Shown: piece by piece, positions 25,178 through 33,585 of the stretch
Layout: the number at the start of each line of letters is the position of its first letter
Position numbering within the stretch: the stretch's first letter is position 1
Assembly: GCF_009695915.1 (NCBI RefSeq)
Contig: NZ_VUMZ01000003.1
Location: 62,001-126,000, forward strand
DNA from: Hornefia butyriciproducens
GTDB taxonomy: Bacteria; Bacillota; Clostridia; Peptostreptococcales; Anaerovoracaceae
Direction: 5' to 3'
Length of the DNA: 64,000 nt
Program-made: the position numbers and the translations under genes
The notes under the pieces: generated by a model
Databases searched by the model: none
Told to the model about the DNA's origin: nothing
What the model saw: the letters and a program-made list of their open reading frames with translations, nothing else

Positions 25178-25279
25178 GCTGCGTGAGTTTCTCTGCGCTG
25201 TTGCGGGGTGAGTTCTCTCTACGCCGATGCTGCGTGAGTTTCCCTGGGCGATAGCTGGGTGAGTTCTCCCTACGCCGTT
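25178..25279. repeat. 51-bp tandem duplication spanning the stop codon of the BCCT gene
   Basis: Two units, 25178-25228 and 25229-25279, both starting GCTGCGTGAGTTT and ending CTACGCCG. Each unit has an internal half-repeat (GGGTGAGTTCTC). The BCCT stop (read on the minus strand) lies in the second unit and a copy of it lies in the first. Confidence 0.7.
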
Positions 25280-26904
25280 GTACTCTTTCCGGCTCCGGCA
25301 TTTTTCTTTTCCTGCCGTGCTTCCTCCTGCTCGGATATCAGGCGCTGAGAGGGCAGCGGCTGACCGTATTCATCGTAGTCTTCGCTGAATGTGTCGTATT
25401 TCGCCGGATTGACCATGACCTTCACAAAGGATACCGCGATCAGAATCAGAAGGAATACCACCGGGAATCCGCCCAGATTGGACAGGTACTTCAGCGCATC
25501 GGTGCTCTTGAAGGCAGTGATAAAGATCACGCACATCACCCCGATCGTAACACCCCAGACGATTTTCAGCCAGGTCGGAGATTCGGTATCTTCAGCGCTC
25601 AGACCGGTGGTGCAGAGACCTGACATAGCGTTTGTGTTAGAGTCTGATGCGGTAACGAAGGATACAAATACGATCAGCAGGAAGACCAGAATCGTGACGA
25701 TCGGAATCGGCATCTGATGCAGCACCGCATAGGTTGCCGAGGCGGTGCCGCCGTCTGTCATGGCTTTGTTGATTCCTTTCCCCGCCAGCTCATAGTAAAT
25801 GGAGGAGGAGGAGAAGAGCCCCAGCCAGGCGACTGAGAACAGCGCCGGATAGACGACGATGGTTCTGATCGCTTCACGCACGGAGAAACCGCGGGAGATC
25901 CTGCCGAGGAATACAGATGTAACCGGCATCCACGCCATCCAGTTGCACCAGTAGAAGATCGGCCACCAGTCTGCCCATTTGTCCCCGTCAGCAGCAGAGA
26001 GGAACAGGGACTGCTTGCAGAAGTCTGTCAGATATGCGCCGAATCCTTCGATGGTCAGGTTCAGAATGTAGAAGGTGGGGCCGAACAGGAAGACAAACAG
26101 GCCGAGCACCATATAGATCCTGGAGTTGATCGTGGACAGAATACGGATGCCGTTCATCACGCCGGAGGATGCCGAGGCGACAAAGGCGGCTACGATGATT
26201 GCAGCCACGATGGTCCATGTTGCAGCGTTGGATTTGAAGGAGTCGAAAATACTCGCGAGTCCGTCAGAGCAGAGGAATACTGCAGAGCCCATGCTTGCCG
26301 CCATTCCGCAGACCAGAGCCAGCAGGCAGATGACATCGACGACCGGCGAGGCTTTTTCTGCCGCAGGATACGGGAGCGCTGGATAGAGCATGCTGCCGAT
26401 GGAGTATTTTTTCTTCGCGTTATAAAACAGGAATGCGAAAAGAATCGCCGGAACGCCGTATATGCACATCGGAGTAAACGTCCATTCCAGGAAGATATCC
26501 TTCATGATGAAGGTAATCGCTTCCGGAGACTGGGCCTTTACTGATGCGGGAGGATTGTAGTAATGATACATCGGCTCCGCACAGGCCCAAAGCAGTATCC
26601 CTGCGGCCATGATCGTACAAAGGACGATCCAGACATAGTTCGCCATGTTCATAATCGGCTTCGCCTTCCGTCCGCCTATCCGGACCCGGCCGAAGGGCGA
26701 GATGTACGCAACGAGGATCAGGACCACACATGCGAATGCCATCAGTGCGAAGAGCCAGGAGAATTTATCCAGAATGAAATTCGTGATGGTCATGATGGTC
26801 GCATTAAATGCCTTGCCGCTGATGAAGTTCAGGGCGATCGTCGCAATGGCCAGCAGCCATGGGATCAGGAAGACGCCCCAGCGTATCTGCTTATTATTAC
26901 TCAT
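25270..26904 (-). CDS. BCCT-family betaine/carnitine/choline transporter
   Basis: A 544-residue permease with 12 membrane segments. The family signature is WWPIFYWCNWMAWMPVTSVF near residue 315, and the aromatic substrate box residues are in WACAEPMYHYYNPP (about 110) and this segment. BCCT proteins carry trimethylammonium compounds (betaine, carnitine, choline, butyrobetaine), either with Na+ or by exchange. The C-terminal tail is hydrophilic and Glu-rich. It is encoded 27 bases after the YgcP antiterminator, so it is likely cotranscribed with it. Feeding choline to the CutC compartment at 44-59 kb is an attractive possibility but not shown. Confidence 0.93.
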   Translation of the reverse strand: MSNNKQIRWGVFLIPWLLAIATIALNFISGKAFNATIMTITNFILDKFSWLFALMAFACVVLILVAYISPFGRVRIGGRKAKPIMNMANYVWIVLCTIMAAGILLWACAEPMYHYYNPPASVKAQSPEAITFIMKDIFLEWTFTPMCIYGVPAILFAFLFYNAKKKYSIGSMLYPALPYPAAEKASPVVDVICLLALVCGMAASMGSAVFLCSDGLASIFDSFKSNAATWTIVAAIIVAAFVASASSGVMNGIRILSTINSRIYMVLGLFVFLFGPTFYILNLTIEGFGAYLTDFCKQSLFLSAADGDKWADWWPIFYWCNWMAWMPVTSVFLGRISRGFSVREAIRTIVVYPALFSVAWLGLFSSSSIYYELAGKGINKAMTDGGTASATYAVLHQMPIPIVTILVFLLIVFVSFVTASDSNTNAMSGLCTTGLSAEDTESPTWLKIVWGVTIGVMCVIFITAFKSTDALKYLSNLGGFPVVFLLILIAVSFVKVMVNPAKYDTFSEDYDEYGQPLPSQRLISEQEEARQEKKNAGAGKSTTA

Positions 26905-26931
26905 ATAATACCTCCAGTTGTGATAATTTCT

Positions 26932-27585
26932 CTATTCTACGGATTTCCACACTTCGAGATTCGTGGTGGAAACTGCAATAGCGCCGGCGGAGAGTGCGCC
27001 CATGACGTCATCGGAATCCAGTACGAGTCCGCTGGCGACCAGTGGCTTCCCGTCCACCTCCTCCAGAGCGTAGCGGATCATTTTCCCGAGACCTGCGGGC
27101 ATCATCTCCACCACGTCCGGCCGGGTGTCGCGCACATGTTTTTTGATGTTATTGAAGGTGATGGTATCCAGCATGAAGAATCTCTGGATGGTGAAGAGCC
27201 CCAGTTCGTTGGCGCGTTTGATCAGATGGGGCTTGGTGCTGATGATGCCGTCAGCCTCGGTGAATTTCCGGATGAAATCCACACTGATCTCCTTGCTGGC
27301 CAGACCTGATATCAGATCAATATGCACCACGGCCATTTTTCCGGCTTTTTTTATTTCGTGCACGATATCCCGGATGGTGCAGATGTTTCCGTACAATACG
27401 TAGACAATTTCGCAGACGGATGAGCTGCTCTTCTCCAGCCATTCATCATTTTTGACGGCGGCGATGACCGGGCAACGCTCGGTGCTGTCATAAAAGAATT
27501 CCAGCAGTTCTTTCTTTCTCCGGGCCAGCTCGGCCTGTGTCCGCATATCGCCGACTTCCAGATTCAGTTTTTCAGAGTAGGACAT
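26932..27585 (-). CDS. ygcP: GlpP-family antiterminator (YgcP-like)
   Basis: A 217-residue TIM-barrel-like protein of the glycerol-3-phosphate responsive antiterminator family: CPVIAAVKNDEWLEKS, MAVVHIDLISGL, GIISTKPHLIKRANELGL, QRFFMLDTITF and VEMMPAGLGKMI, ending VASGLVLDSDDVMGAL. GlpP proteins bind leader mRNA when their phosphorylated ligand is present and prevent termination. Its place among ygcQ, R, U, W, yqcE and ygcE homologues identifies it as the YgcP type. Suitable terminator leaders occur at 31108 and 31249 and before 23698. ATG at 27585 has AAGGAG before it. Confidence 0.88.
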   Translation of the reverse strand: MSYSEKLNLEVGDMRTQAELARRKKELLEFFYDSTERCPVIAAVKNDEWLEKSSSSVCEIVYVLYGNICTIRDIVHEIKKAGKMAVVHIDLISGLASKEISVDFIRKFTEADGIISTKPHLIKRANELGLFTIQRFFMLDTITFNNIKKHVRDTRPDVVEMMPAGLGKMIRYALEEVDGKPLVASGLVLDSDDVMGALSAGAIAVSTTNLEVWKSVE

Positions 27586-27611
27586 TGTTTTCTCCTTGTA
27601 AATCGTATCTG

Positions 27612-27640
27612 CTCGTTAAGTCCACGTCGGACTTAACGAG
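27612..27640. promoter_or_regulatory. 12-bp perfect inverted repeat upstream of ygcP
   Basis: CTCGTTAAGTCC at 27612-27623 and GGACTTAACGAG at 27629-27640. No T-run follows on either strand, so it is either an operator, a processing hairpin between ygcQ and ygcP transcripts, or a weak terminator. Confidence 0.5.
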
Positions 27641-27752
27641 TGCTGACAATAGTTTGCTTGCAGTGTTGCAGCGCACAATCTGACGGTAATCGGTAATGTA
27701 CGCCGCAGTTCTGCATATGCGACAAATAAACACACTGAATCTGTATATTTTA

Positions 27753-28700
27753 TCATGGACTGCAATACTTTACCATAGCGCGGAGAAAATCTTTCCAGTC
27801 TCCGCAGATGCAGATGTCGGATTTCTTCATGATCGGCGCGTCCGGATCCCGATTCACAGCGATAATGGTTCCGCTGCCGGAGATGCCGGCGCAGAAGGCG
27901 GGAGATCCGCTGGCGCCCAATACGATGCAGAGCTTAGGATGGATCATGCTGCCGCTGACGCCCAGAAGCTCCTCCATCGGACGCCATGCGTTCATGACCA
28001 CAGGTCTGGACACCCCGAAGGCTGCGCCGAGCTGTTCTGCCAGTGCTGCAGCCTCATCTGCGCCGGCGCGGCTGCCCAGTCCGCGGCCGGCGGCAATGAC
28101 CAGACGGCTCTCTGTCAGGGAGGAGGACATGTGCTGCGGAACGAGATTCTGATTTGTCGGATTCAGAGGATCTGCAGGGAGGGTAACAGTTTCCGGGGCA
28201 TCTTCTCCCGACGCATCGCCCGGAGAAAGTCCGGCCGGCGCCGAAGCATTTTCGCCAGAAAGAGCAGACGGCTTTGAAATGTCCTCAACCGGCGCACCGC
28301 CTGCCGGGCAGCTTTTGTTAATCACGATACAAAAAGGCTTCCGGCGGAGCACAAAGTCGCCCCGGATATGTTCCGTGCACAGAGAGCGCACTACATGAAG
28401 ACCGTCATCGCAGAATCTCATTTCAGTCACGTCGACGGCAGCGGTGCCTCCGAGCCTCGCCGCCAGCCGCACCGCAAGCTCCCGCCCGGCGATGGATGCA
28501 GGGAACAGGATAATATCGTCTTCGGCACATAAGGAGACAAGGGAAATCAGCGCGGCTTCCGCCCGGCAGAAGGTGTCTCCGTTCAGGGAGATTTTTCGGA
28601 GATTCCGTGAACTGTCTGTGCAGTTTTGCAGGAATCCGGACAGTCTGCCCGAATCTTCTTCGGCGGATCCGGGATTCGGCAGGATAAGTGTGTAATTCAT
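27753..28700 (-). CDS. ygcQ: electron transfer flavoprotein alpha-type subunit (YgcQ-like)
   Basis: The FAD-binding Etf subunit of an Etf-linked dehydrogenase. The 315-residue protein has the C-terminal FAD domain: LVIAAGRGLGSRAGADEAA, FGVSRPVVMNAW, HPKLCIVLGASGSPAFCAG and AVNRDPDAPIMKKSD. Between the N-terminal and FAD domains (about residues 150-200) it carries a Gly/Ala/Ser/Glu-rich low-complexity insert (PSALSGENASAPAGLSPGD), which makes it longer than E. coli YgcQ (about 286). Start and stop overlap the neighbours by four bases (ygcR upstream). Electrons would come from YgcU. Confidence 0.88.
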   Translation of the reverse strand: MNYTLILPNPGSAEEDSGRLSGFLQNCTDSSRNLRKISLNGDTFCRAEAALISLVSLCAEDDIILFPASIAGRELAVRLAARLGGTAAVDVTEMRFCDDGLHVVRSLCTEHIRGDFVLRRKPFCIVINKSCPAGGAPVEDISKPSALSGENASAPAGLSPGDASGEDAPETVTLPADPLNPTNQNLVPQHMSSSLTESRLVIAAGRGLGSRAGADEAAALAEQLGAAFGVSRPVVMNAWRPMEELLGVSGSMIHPKLCIVLGASGSPAFCAGISGSGTIIAVNRDPDAPIMKKSDICICGDWKDFLRAMVKYCSP

Positions 28701-29566
28701 CGTGTTCCCTCCCTGATATATTCCTGAACAATCTGTTTCGCGATATCGTCGGTATCTCCCTCCATCTGCCGCGCGGCACGGCTCTGATCGATGGCGGAGA
28801 CGGACTGAAGTCGGATCCCGTTCTCCTTGAGTTCTTCAGAAAATTCGGAGGCAGAAATCACGGAAGGAGGATTGCTTCCGGAGGCCTTCCTCTGGCGAAG
28901 AGTCGGTATTCGCAGACAGGTGTCCGGTACATCGCCGATTGTGAGAAGGAGAGGGGTAGGCAGGTCTTCAGACAGAATTCCTGTATCTGTCTGGTGTTCT
29001 ATTCGGATGCGTCCCTCCGCACCGGCGGAAAATCCCGTGACCTCGGTGATGCAGGGAAACTGAAGAGCTTCTGCCAGGAGCAGAGGAAGCTGGCTGAAAC
29101 CGCTTACGCTACTCTGCGTACCCGCCAGAATCAGGTCAAAGGGTCCTCTCTTTCTGCAGTATTCTGCCAGAAGGGCGGCGTGCGATTCCTCGTTGTCCGG
29201 TCCGGGCCGATCGGTATCGATCCGGTCGGCGGACTGATATCCGAGTGCCGTCAGAGTGCGCAGAGCTTTGTCGGCCACAGCGTTTCCGAACGTGACGGCA
29301 GTCAGCCGAACTTCGCTGTCAATCGCCGCAGCCGCAGCGGAGGCGTGAGAACCGGCCGACGCAGCCGCAACGGAATCAGCAGAAGCGGCCGCTGCGGCGT
29401 CCCGGAAGCGCAGCGCCAGTTCTGCCGCGCTTTCGTCCTGAGCCTCCGGAACAGTTTTCACACCTGGGAAATTCAGGCGCGTATCGACAATATCGGAAGC
29501 CCATTCGGCTTCCGATATCAGATCCAGGTCAGGTATTATGTTGAAAACGGTCAGTATATTCATCAT
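28697..29566 (-). CDS. ygcR: electron transfer flavoprotein beta-type subunit (YgcR-like)
   Basis: Beta subunit paired with YgcQ. The 289-residue protein shows EtfB features: MNILTVFNIIPDLDLI, VTFGNAVADKALRTLTALG (AMP-loop region), FDLILAGTQSSVSGFSQLP and the recognition-loop segment DVPDTCLRIPTLRQRKAS. An Ala/Ser-rich insert (AAAAASADSVAAASAGSH) near residue 60-85 lengthens it compared with about 260 residues in E. coli. It begins on the last base of the ygcU stop codon, so translation is coupled. Confidence 0.88.
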   Translation of the reverse strand: MMNILTVFNIIPDLDLISEAEWASDIVDTRLNFPGVKTVPEAQDESAAELALRFRDAAAAASADSVAAASAGSHASAAAAAIDSEVRLTAVTFGNAVADKALRTLTALGYQSADRIDTDRPGPDNEESHAALLAEYCRKRGPFDLILAGTQSSVSGFSQLPLLLAEALQFPCITEVTGFSAGAEGRIRIEHQTDTGILSEDLPTPLLLTIGDVPDTCLRIPTLRQRKASGSNPPSVISASEFSEELKENGIRLQSVSAIDQSRAARQMEGDTDDIAKQIVQEYIREGTR

Positions 29567-31032
29567 TAAAAGTTCCAGGGATGTTCTTTGTCGTGTTTTA
29601 CCGGAATCAGGGTGCCCATATTCATGACGCCGTTGGGATCGAAGGCGTACTTCAGCGTTTCCAGCATATAGAAGGAAGAACCGTATTCCTCCCAGACATA
29701 ATGTGCTCTGGCTTTTCCGAGTCCGTGGTGATGGGCGATGGAGCCGCCGAACCGTACGGTTTCCTCGCAGATGATCCGGTTGATCAGATTGTGATATTTG
29801 TTGATTTCGTCTTCCGGTCTGCAGTCCACGACATTGTAGTAATAGACAAAGTACATGTTGGTTCCGTTGATGTAGCTGTGGGAGGAGTGTCCGCCGATCA
29901 TGGTCAGATCCGGAACTTCGTTGGTGATCCGCTCTACGACGGAGGCATAGATTTTGTAAATGCAGTCCCAGCAGCCGGAGATCTCAGTGGTGATTCCGAT
30001 GTTGTCGGTTGCCAGGATCTCCTTCTTTTCCTGAGCGATCTGCTCAGCACCCCAGTTGAGGTGGTTGAACCAGGTTTCAATCAGCGAAGCGTCCACAGGA
30101 GTGACGCCTTCGATCTTCCTCACGATTTCATCGATTCCTTCCGCAGTTGCCTTTGTAATAGAAGCAGGCCCCTCTGCCATGAATAGAAGCACGTTTTCGC
30201 CGTCCGCCCAGTCGAAGTTCATCTCGGCATCCTGCAGATCGTACAGGCGTGCGACAGAAGGTCTGTAACCCTCTACCATGACCTGACGCAGAGCCTGGAA
30301 TCCCTTTTCCATATCCTTGATCCGGTAGCCCAGGAAGCGGTTGTTTTCGGGCTGATATTTGAAGATCTTGACGGTAACCTCAGTAATGAAGCAGAGCGCG
30401 CCCTCGTTGCCCAGGACGATGTGACGGATGTCCGGTCCGACGGAACGCCGCGGCACATTCTTGATGCGGCAGACCTGCCCGCCCGGGAACACCACTTCGC
30501 ATCCCACCAGCATGTCTTCGATTCCGCCGTACAGGGTGGAAAACTGACCGATGCTGCGGGTCGCCACAAGCCCGCCCATCTGCGCGAGTGGCTTGGACTG
30601 CGGGGAATGACCTGTCGTCAGGCCCTGTTCCCGCAGGCTGTCCTCCAGCGACTGGAGGGGCACACCGCACTGGCAGGTGACCTGCATGCTCTCCTTGTTG
30701 ACCTCGAGAACCTGATTCATTTCCGAACCGTCGATGACGACGGAATTCTCCAGCGCTGTTTCCAGGCCGCCCTCGATGGCGGAATGACCGGTGCGGGGAA
30801 CAACGTTGACGCCGTTTTCATTGGCGAACATCAGAACGTTTCTGACCTCTTCGGTGTTCTTTACATATACGACGGCGGCAGGGATGGGCTGCGTGTAAAC
30901 CTCGTGGCACTGCTCAAACTTTCTGTAGCGGTCGATGCTGCTTTCCTTCAGTACGGTTTCATCGGTGATTACCCGGTCTTCTCCGAGAATGTTCACCAGA
31001 CCTTTTACGATTTCTTCCCTTGCGAGTGACAT
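29566..31032 (-). CDS. ygcU: FAD-linked dehydrogenase of the GlcD/LctD type (YgcU-like)
   Basis: A 488-residue flavoprotein. The PCMH-type FAD domain (about 35-215) includes VVPRTGHSAIEGGLE, CQCGVPLQSLEDSL, TTGHSPQSKPLAQMGGL and GNEGALCFITEVTVKI; the C-terminal FAD-oxidase domain has SHSYINGTNMYFVYY and GGSIAHHHGLGKARA with the HHH cluster of 2-hydroxyacid and alkyl-glycerol type enzymes. Its operon partners are Etf subunits, as in Etf-linked lactate dehydrogenase of acetogens. The neighbours, however, are those of E. coli YgcU (484 residues), whose substrate is unknown. First gene of the minus operon behind the leader at 31108-31214. Confidence 0.88.
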   Translation of the reverse strand: MSLAREEIVKGLVNILGEDRVITDETVLKESSIDRYRKFEQCHEVYTQPIPAAVVYVKNTEEVRNVLMFANENGVNVVPRTGHSAIEGGLETALENSVVIDGSEMNQVLEVNKESMQVTCQCGVPLQSLEDSLREQGLTTGHSPQSKPLAQMGGLVATRSIGQFSTLYGGIEDMLVGCEVVFPGGQVCRIKNVPRRSVGPDIRHIVLGNEGALCFITEVTVKIFKYQPENNRFLGYRIKDMEKGFQALRQVMVEGYRPSVARLYDLQDAEMNFDWADGENVLLFMAEGPASITKATAEGIDEIVRKIEGVTPVDASLIETWFNHLNWGAEQIAQEKKEILATDNIGITTEISGCWDCIYKIYASVVERITNEVPDLTMIGGHSSHSYINGTNMYFVYYYNVVDCRPEDEINKYHNLINRIICEETVRFGGSIAHHHGLGKARAHYVWEEYGSSFYMLETLKYAFDPNGVMNMGTLIPVKHDKEHPWNF

Positions 31033-31107
31033 AACGAATCTCCTTTCGATATTTCTGTATGGTCGAATGTTTCATCGTTCCGCCGGCTGTCTTCTGTCAG
31101 AGCAATA

Positions 31108-31214
31108 GAAAAATAACTCGTCGGACACAGAACAAACACTGTGGAACGAGTTACCGTCTCTGAATCTCTTAACGTAACTGAAGTAATCTTATCAGTCCCG
31201 GACGGATTTGTCAA
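31108..31214 (-). promoter_or_regulatory. promoter and antitermination-type leader of ygcURQ(P)
   Basis: On the minus strand: -35 TTGACA (31214-31209), 17-base spacer, -10 TAAGAT (31091 region; plus-strand 31186-31191). In the leader, AAGAGATTCAGAGACGG (31170-31154) runs into a terminator: TAACTCGT (31153-31146) pairs with ACGAGTTA (31121-31114), with an inner CACAG/CTGTG helix, followed by five T. The arrangement copies that of the divergent leader at 31249. Confidence 0.72.
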
Positions 31215-31248
31215 CAGGATAATGAGAAAGTTTCTGAAAATTTGCGGA

Positions 31249-31357
31249 TTGACAAAGTTTCGGCTTTGTGCTATTATCGCATTAATTACCGGGAGAGACA
31301 GATCAGAGAGCGGTAGTTCAGGTACATTGCTGTACGCTGAATTGCCGCTCTCTTTTT
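31249..31357 (+). promoter_or_regulatory. promoter and antitermination-type leader of yqcE-ygcW-ygcE
   Basis: Promoter TTGACA (31249-31254), 17-base spacer, TATTAT (31272-31277). The leader has GGGAGAGACAGATCAGAGAG (31291-31310), whose last bases form the foot of a long hairpin: AGAGAGCGG (31305-31313) pairs with CCGCTCTCT (31345-31353), the inner part TTCAG/CTGAA and GTACA/TGTAC, then T5. A terminator ahead of the gene plus a GlpP-family protein in the cluster points to antitermination. Confidence 0.75.
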
Positions 31358-31441
31358 GTTTACAAAGGGCGATGACGCGCGTTAAGTCGCAGATTCTGTC
31401 CTCCTGCATGGAAATCAGAGACATTTGGAGGAAATATTATT

Positions 31442-32701
31442 ATGAACAGAGAATTTGTAAAAAAGTGGGGAACACTGCTGCTCCTCGCTGCCGGCGCAGG
31501 GATTATTTTCCAGCTGCCGTACATCAGAGAGACATTTTATCCGCAGATTCAGAAAGCAATGAATCTGACGAACAGCCAGATGGGACTGCTGTCCTCGGGA
31601 TATGCGACGATGGCGACCCTGTCCTATTTCATCGGGGGAGCGGTCGCAGATAAGTTCTCGGCTCGGAAACTGCTGACCTTTTCCTTTATCGCGACGGGAG
31701 CCCTCGGACTTTGGTTCTCCACATTCCCGAGCTTTACCACGGCACGTATCATCTTTGTACTGATGGGAATCTCCAGCATCATCACATACTGGTCCGCATG
31801 CATCAAAGCGACGAGAATGCTGGGAACAGAGGACGAGCAGGGACGCCTGTTCGGATGGCAGGAGGGCCTGAGAGGCATCATGAACGCACTGCTTGTATTC
31901 GGAATGACTGCGGCGTATGCACATATTTCCAGAACGGCAGGGGAAGTCGCGGGAGCATCTGCCGCAATCAAGGTATGCGCCGTCGTTGTGATCATCATCG
32001 GCGTTCTGAACTTCATATTCATCGAGGATACCGAGAAGAATGAGGAAGGCGAGAGCGTTCTCGAGCTTACAAAGGGATTGTTCAAGGCACTGACAATTCC
32101 GCGTGTATGGCTGCTGGTGGGCATTATCTTCGCGGCATATAGTGTTTACGGCCTGATCGGATATGTCAACACGTATGCGGTCACCTATTACGGCCTTTCC
32201 GAGACGATGGGCTCGACGCTTGGCGGAATCCGCTATCTGCTCCAGGGCGTCGGCGGAATTGTCGGAGGATTCCTGGCCGACCGGTACCATTCAAGGATTA
32301 AAGTCATCGTGGGCGGATGTGTGCTGCTGATGATCTCCTTCGGCCTTTACATTGTTCTGCCGGTGCAGGCCGGACTCGTGGGTGCGGTGATCGGAAACTT
32401 CTTCTTCGGACTTGTCTTCATCTATGCGGTGAGAAGTCAGTACTTTGCGGTTCATCAGGACGCCGGAATTCCGGTGGAGATGAGCGGAAGAGTCTCAGGT
32501 ATTGCTTCTGCACTGGGCTACACGCCGGATCTGTTCATGTATACTCTGGTCGGATCCTGGATGGACCAGTATGGTGCGGCCGGATTCAAGATGACATGGG
32601 GCTATGCGGTGGCAGCTGCAGGCGTCTGCATCGTGCTTTCACTGGTGCTCAGCAGAGTGATCCGCAGCAAAGCGAATGCGGCAGAAAACGGAGCGGCGTA
32701 A
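31442..32701 (+). CDS. yqcE: MFS permease (YqcE/YihN-like)
   Basis: A 419-residue major facilitator with 12 membrane segments, FVKKWGTLLLLAAGAGIIFQ at the start, the loop-2 motif GGAVADKFSARKLL, and the second-half repeat GGFLADRYHSRIK. It most resembles the YihN/YqcE subgroup of sugar-acid-like permeases. In E. coli yqcE lies within the ygc cluster together with ygcW and ygcE, exactly as here. It is first in the plus-strand operon and presumably imports the pathway substrate. The AGGAAATATTATT site precedes ATG 31442. Confidence 0.85.
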   Translation: MNREFVKKWGTLLLLAAGAGIIFQLPYIRETFYPQIQKAMNLTNSQMGLLSSGYATMATLSYFIGGAVADKFSARKLLTFSFIATGALGLWFSTFPSFTTARIIFVLMGISSIITYWSACIKATRMLGTEDEQGRLFGWQEGLRGIMNALLVFGMTAAYAHISRTAGEVAGASAAIKVCAVVVIIIGVLNFIFIEDTEKNEEGESVLELTKGLFKALTIPRVWLLVGIIFAAYSVYGLIGYVNTYAVTYYGLSETMGSTLGGIRYLLQGVGGIVGGFLADRYHSRIKVIVGGCVLLMISFGLYIVLPVQAGLVGAVIGNFFFGLVFIYAVRSQYFAVHQDAGIPVEMSGRVSGIASALGYTPDLFMYTLVGSWMDQYGAAGFKMTWGYAVAAAGVCIVLSLVLSRVIRSKANAAENGAA

Positions 32702-32712
32702 TTCAGCGCTCT

Positions 32713-32755
32713 TTATGTCCTACGGCGACATAATGATCAGAGATTATGGTATAAT
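32713..32755 (+). promoter_or_regulatory. inverted repeat and possible internal promoter before ygcW
   Basis: TTATGTC (32713-32719) and GACATAA (32727-32733) form a 7-bp inverted repeat, and TATAAT lies at 32750-32755. There is no good -35 box, so an activated or weak internal promoter is possible. Confidence 0.35.
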
Positions 32756-32777
32756 AAAATAAACGGAGGTATCGAAA

Positions 32778-33566
32778 ATGCGTAATATTAATGATTTTTC
32801 AATGGATTTCTTTTCGCTGAAGGGAAAAAACGCTATTGTGACAGGCGGCTGCAGCGGCCTGGGACAGGGTTTCTCTCTGGCACTGGCCAAGGCAGGTGCG
32901 AACATCTTCTGCTTCGCGGCGGTGAATGACGACGGAACCACACAGAAGCTGATTGAAGACTGCGGCGTAAAATATCATTTCATGCAGGGCGATATCATGG
33001 AGGACGGAATCTGTGACAAGGTCGCGGAGGAATGTGTCCGCGTGTTCGGAAGCGTCGATATTCTGGTGAACTGCGCCGGAATCTGCAAGATTGCTGACGT
33101 CCTGGACTTCGGCAGAGAGGAATGGGATCCCATGATCGGCATCAACCTGACCGGCGCATTTGATATGAGTCACGCAGTCGCGAAATACATGATTCCGCAG
33201 AAGAGCGGTCGCATCATCAATATCTGCTCGCTGTTCAGTTTCCTGGGCGGACTGGGTTCGCCGGCCTATGCGGCCATGAAAGCCGGACTGATGGGCCTGA
33301 CCAAGGCTTATGCGGATGAGCTGGGACAGTACGGAATCACGGTGAACGGAATTGCGCCGGGATATTTCCAGACAGCGATGACTGCCGGCACCGGAAGCGG
33401 GAACGAGGATGACCCGAAATACATCAAAATCAAGGAGCATATTCCAATGGATCGCTGGGGCGAGCGTCAGGATCTGATGGGAGCGATGGTATTCCTGGCC
33501 AGCAAGGCGGCGGATTATGTGAACGGAACCGTTCTGGTAGTGGACGGCGGATATCTGGTGCGGTAA
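32778..33566 (+). CDS. ygcW: short-chain dehydrogenase (YgcW-like)
   Basis: A 262-residue classical SDR. The cofactor loop is TGGCSGLGQGFSLALA, the NAG motif is NCAGI, catalytic Ser lies in INICSLFSFLGG and the YxxxK pair is YAAMKAGLMGL; the C-terminus GTVLVVDGGYLVR is typical. The N-terminal FSMDFFSLKGKNAIVTGG resembles KduD/2-deoxygluconate dehydrogenases. It oxidises or reduces a sugar-like alcohol in the ygc pathway; the substrate is unknown. Its gene is followed after 19 bases by ygcE. Confidence 0.88.
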   Translation: MRNINDFSMDFFSLKGKNAIVTGGCSGLGQGFSLALAKAGANIFCFAAVNDDGTTQKLIEDCGVKYHFMQGDIMEDGICDKVAEECVRVFGSVDILVNCAGICKIADVLDFGREEWDPMIGINLTGAFDMSHAVAKYMIPQKSGRIINICSLFSFLGGLGSPAYAAMKAGLMGLTKAYADELGQYGITVNGIAPGYFQTAMTAGTGSGNEDDPKYIKIKEHIPMDRWGERQDLMGAMVFLASKAADYVNGTVLVVDGGYLVR

Positions 33567-33585
33567 TTGAGAGAAGGCGAAGCAA

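Noticed and set aside
25113-25301. 62-residue minus-strand frame RRRENSP...KLTQ repeats
   Set aside because: Produced by the 51-bp duplication behind the BCCT gene; no start signal.
27612-27640. Inverted repeat before ygcP as a terminator
   Set aside because: The stem is perfect but there is no T-run on either side; listed only as an inverted repeat of unknown role.
29566-31032. D-lactate dehydrogenase of an LctBCD-type confurcating complex
   Set aside because: The Etf pairing fits, but the gene neighbourhood (antiterminator, SDR, FGGY kinase, YqcE-like permease) is that of the ygc system, so lactate is not assumed.
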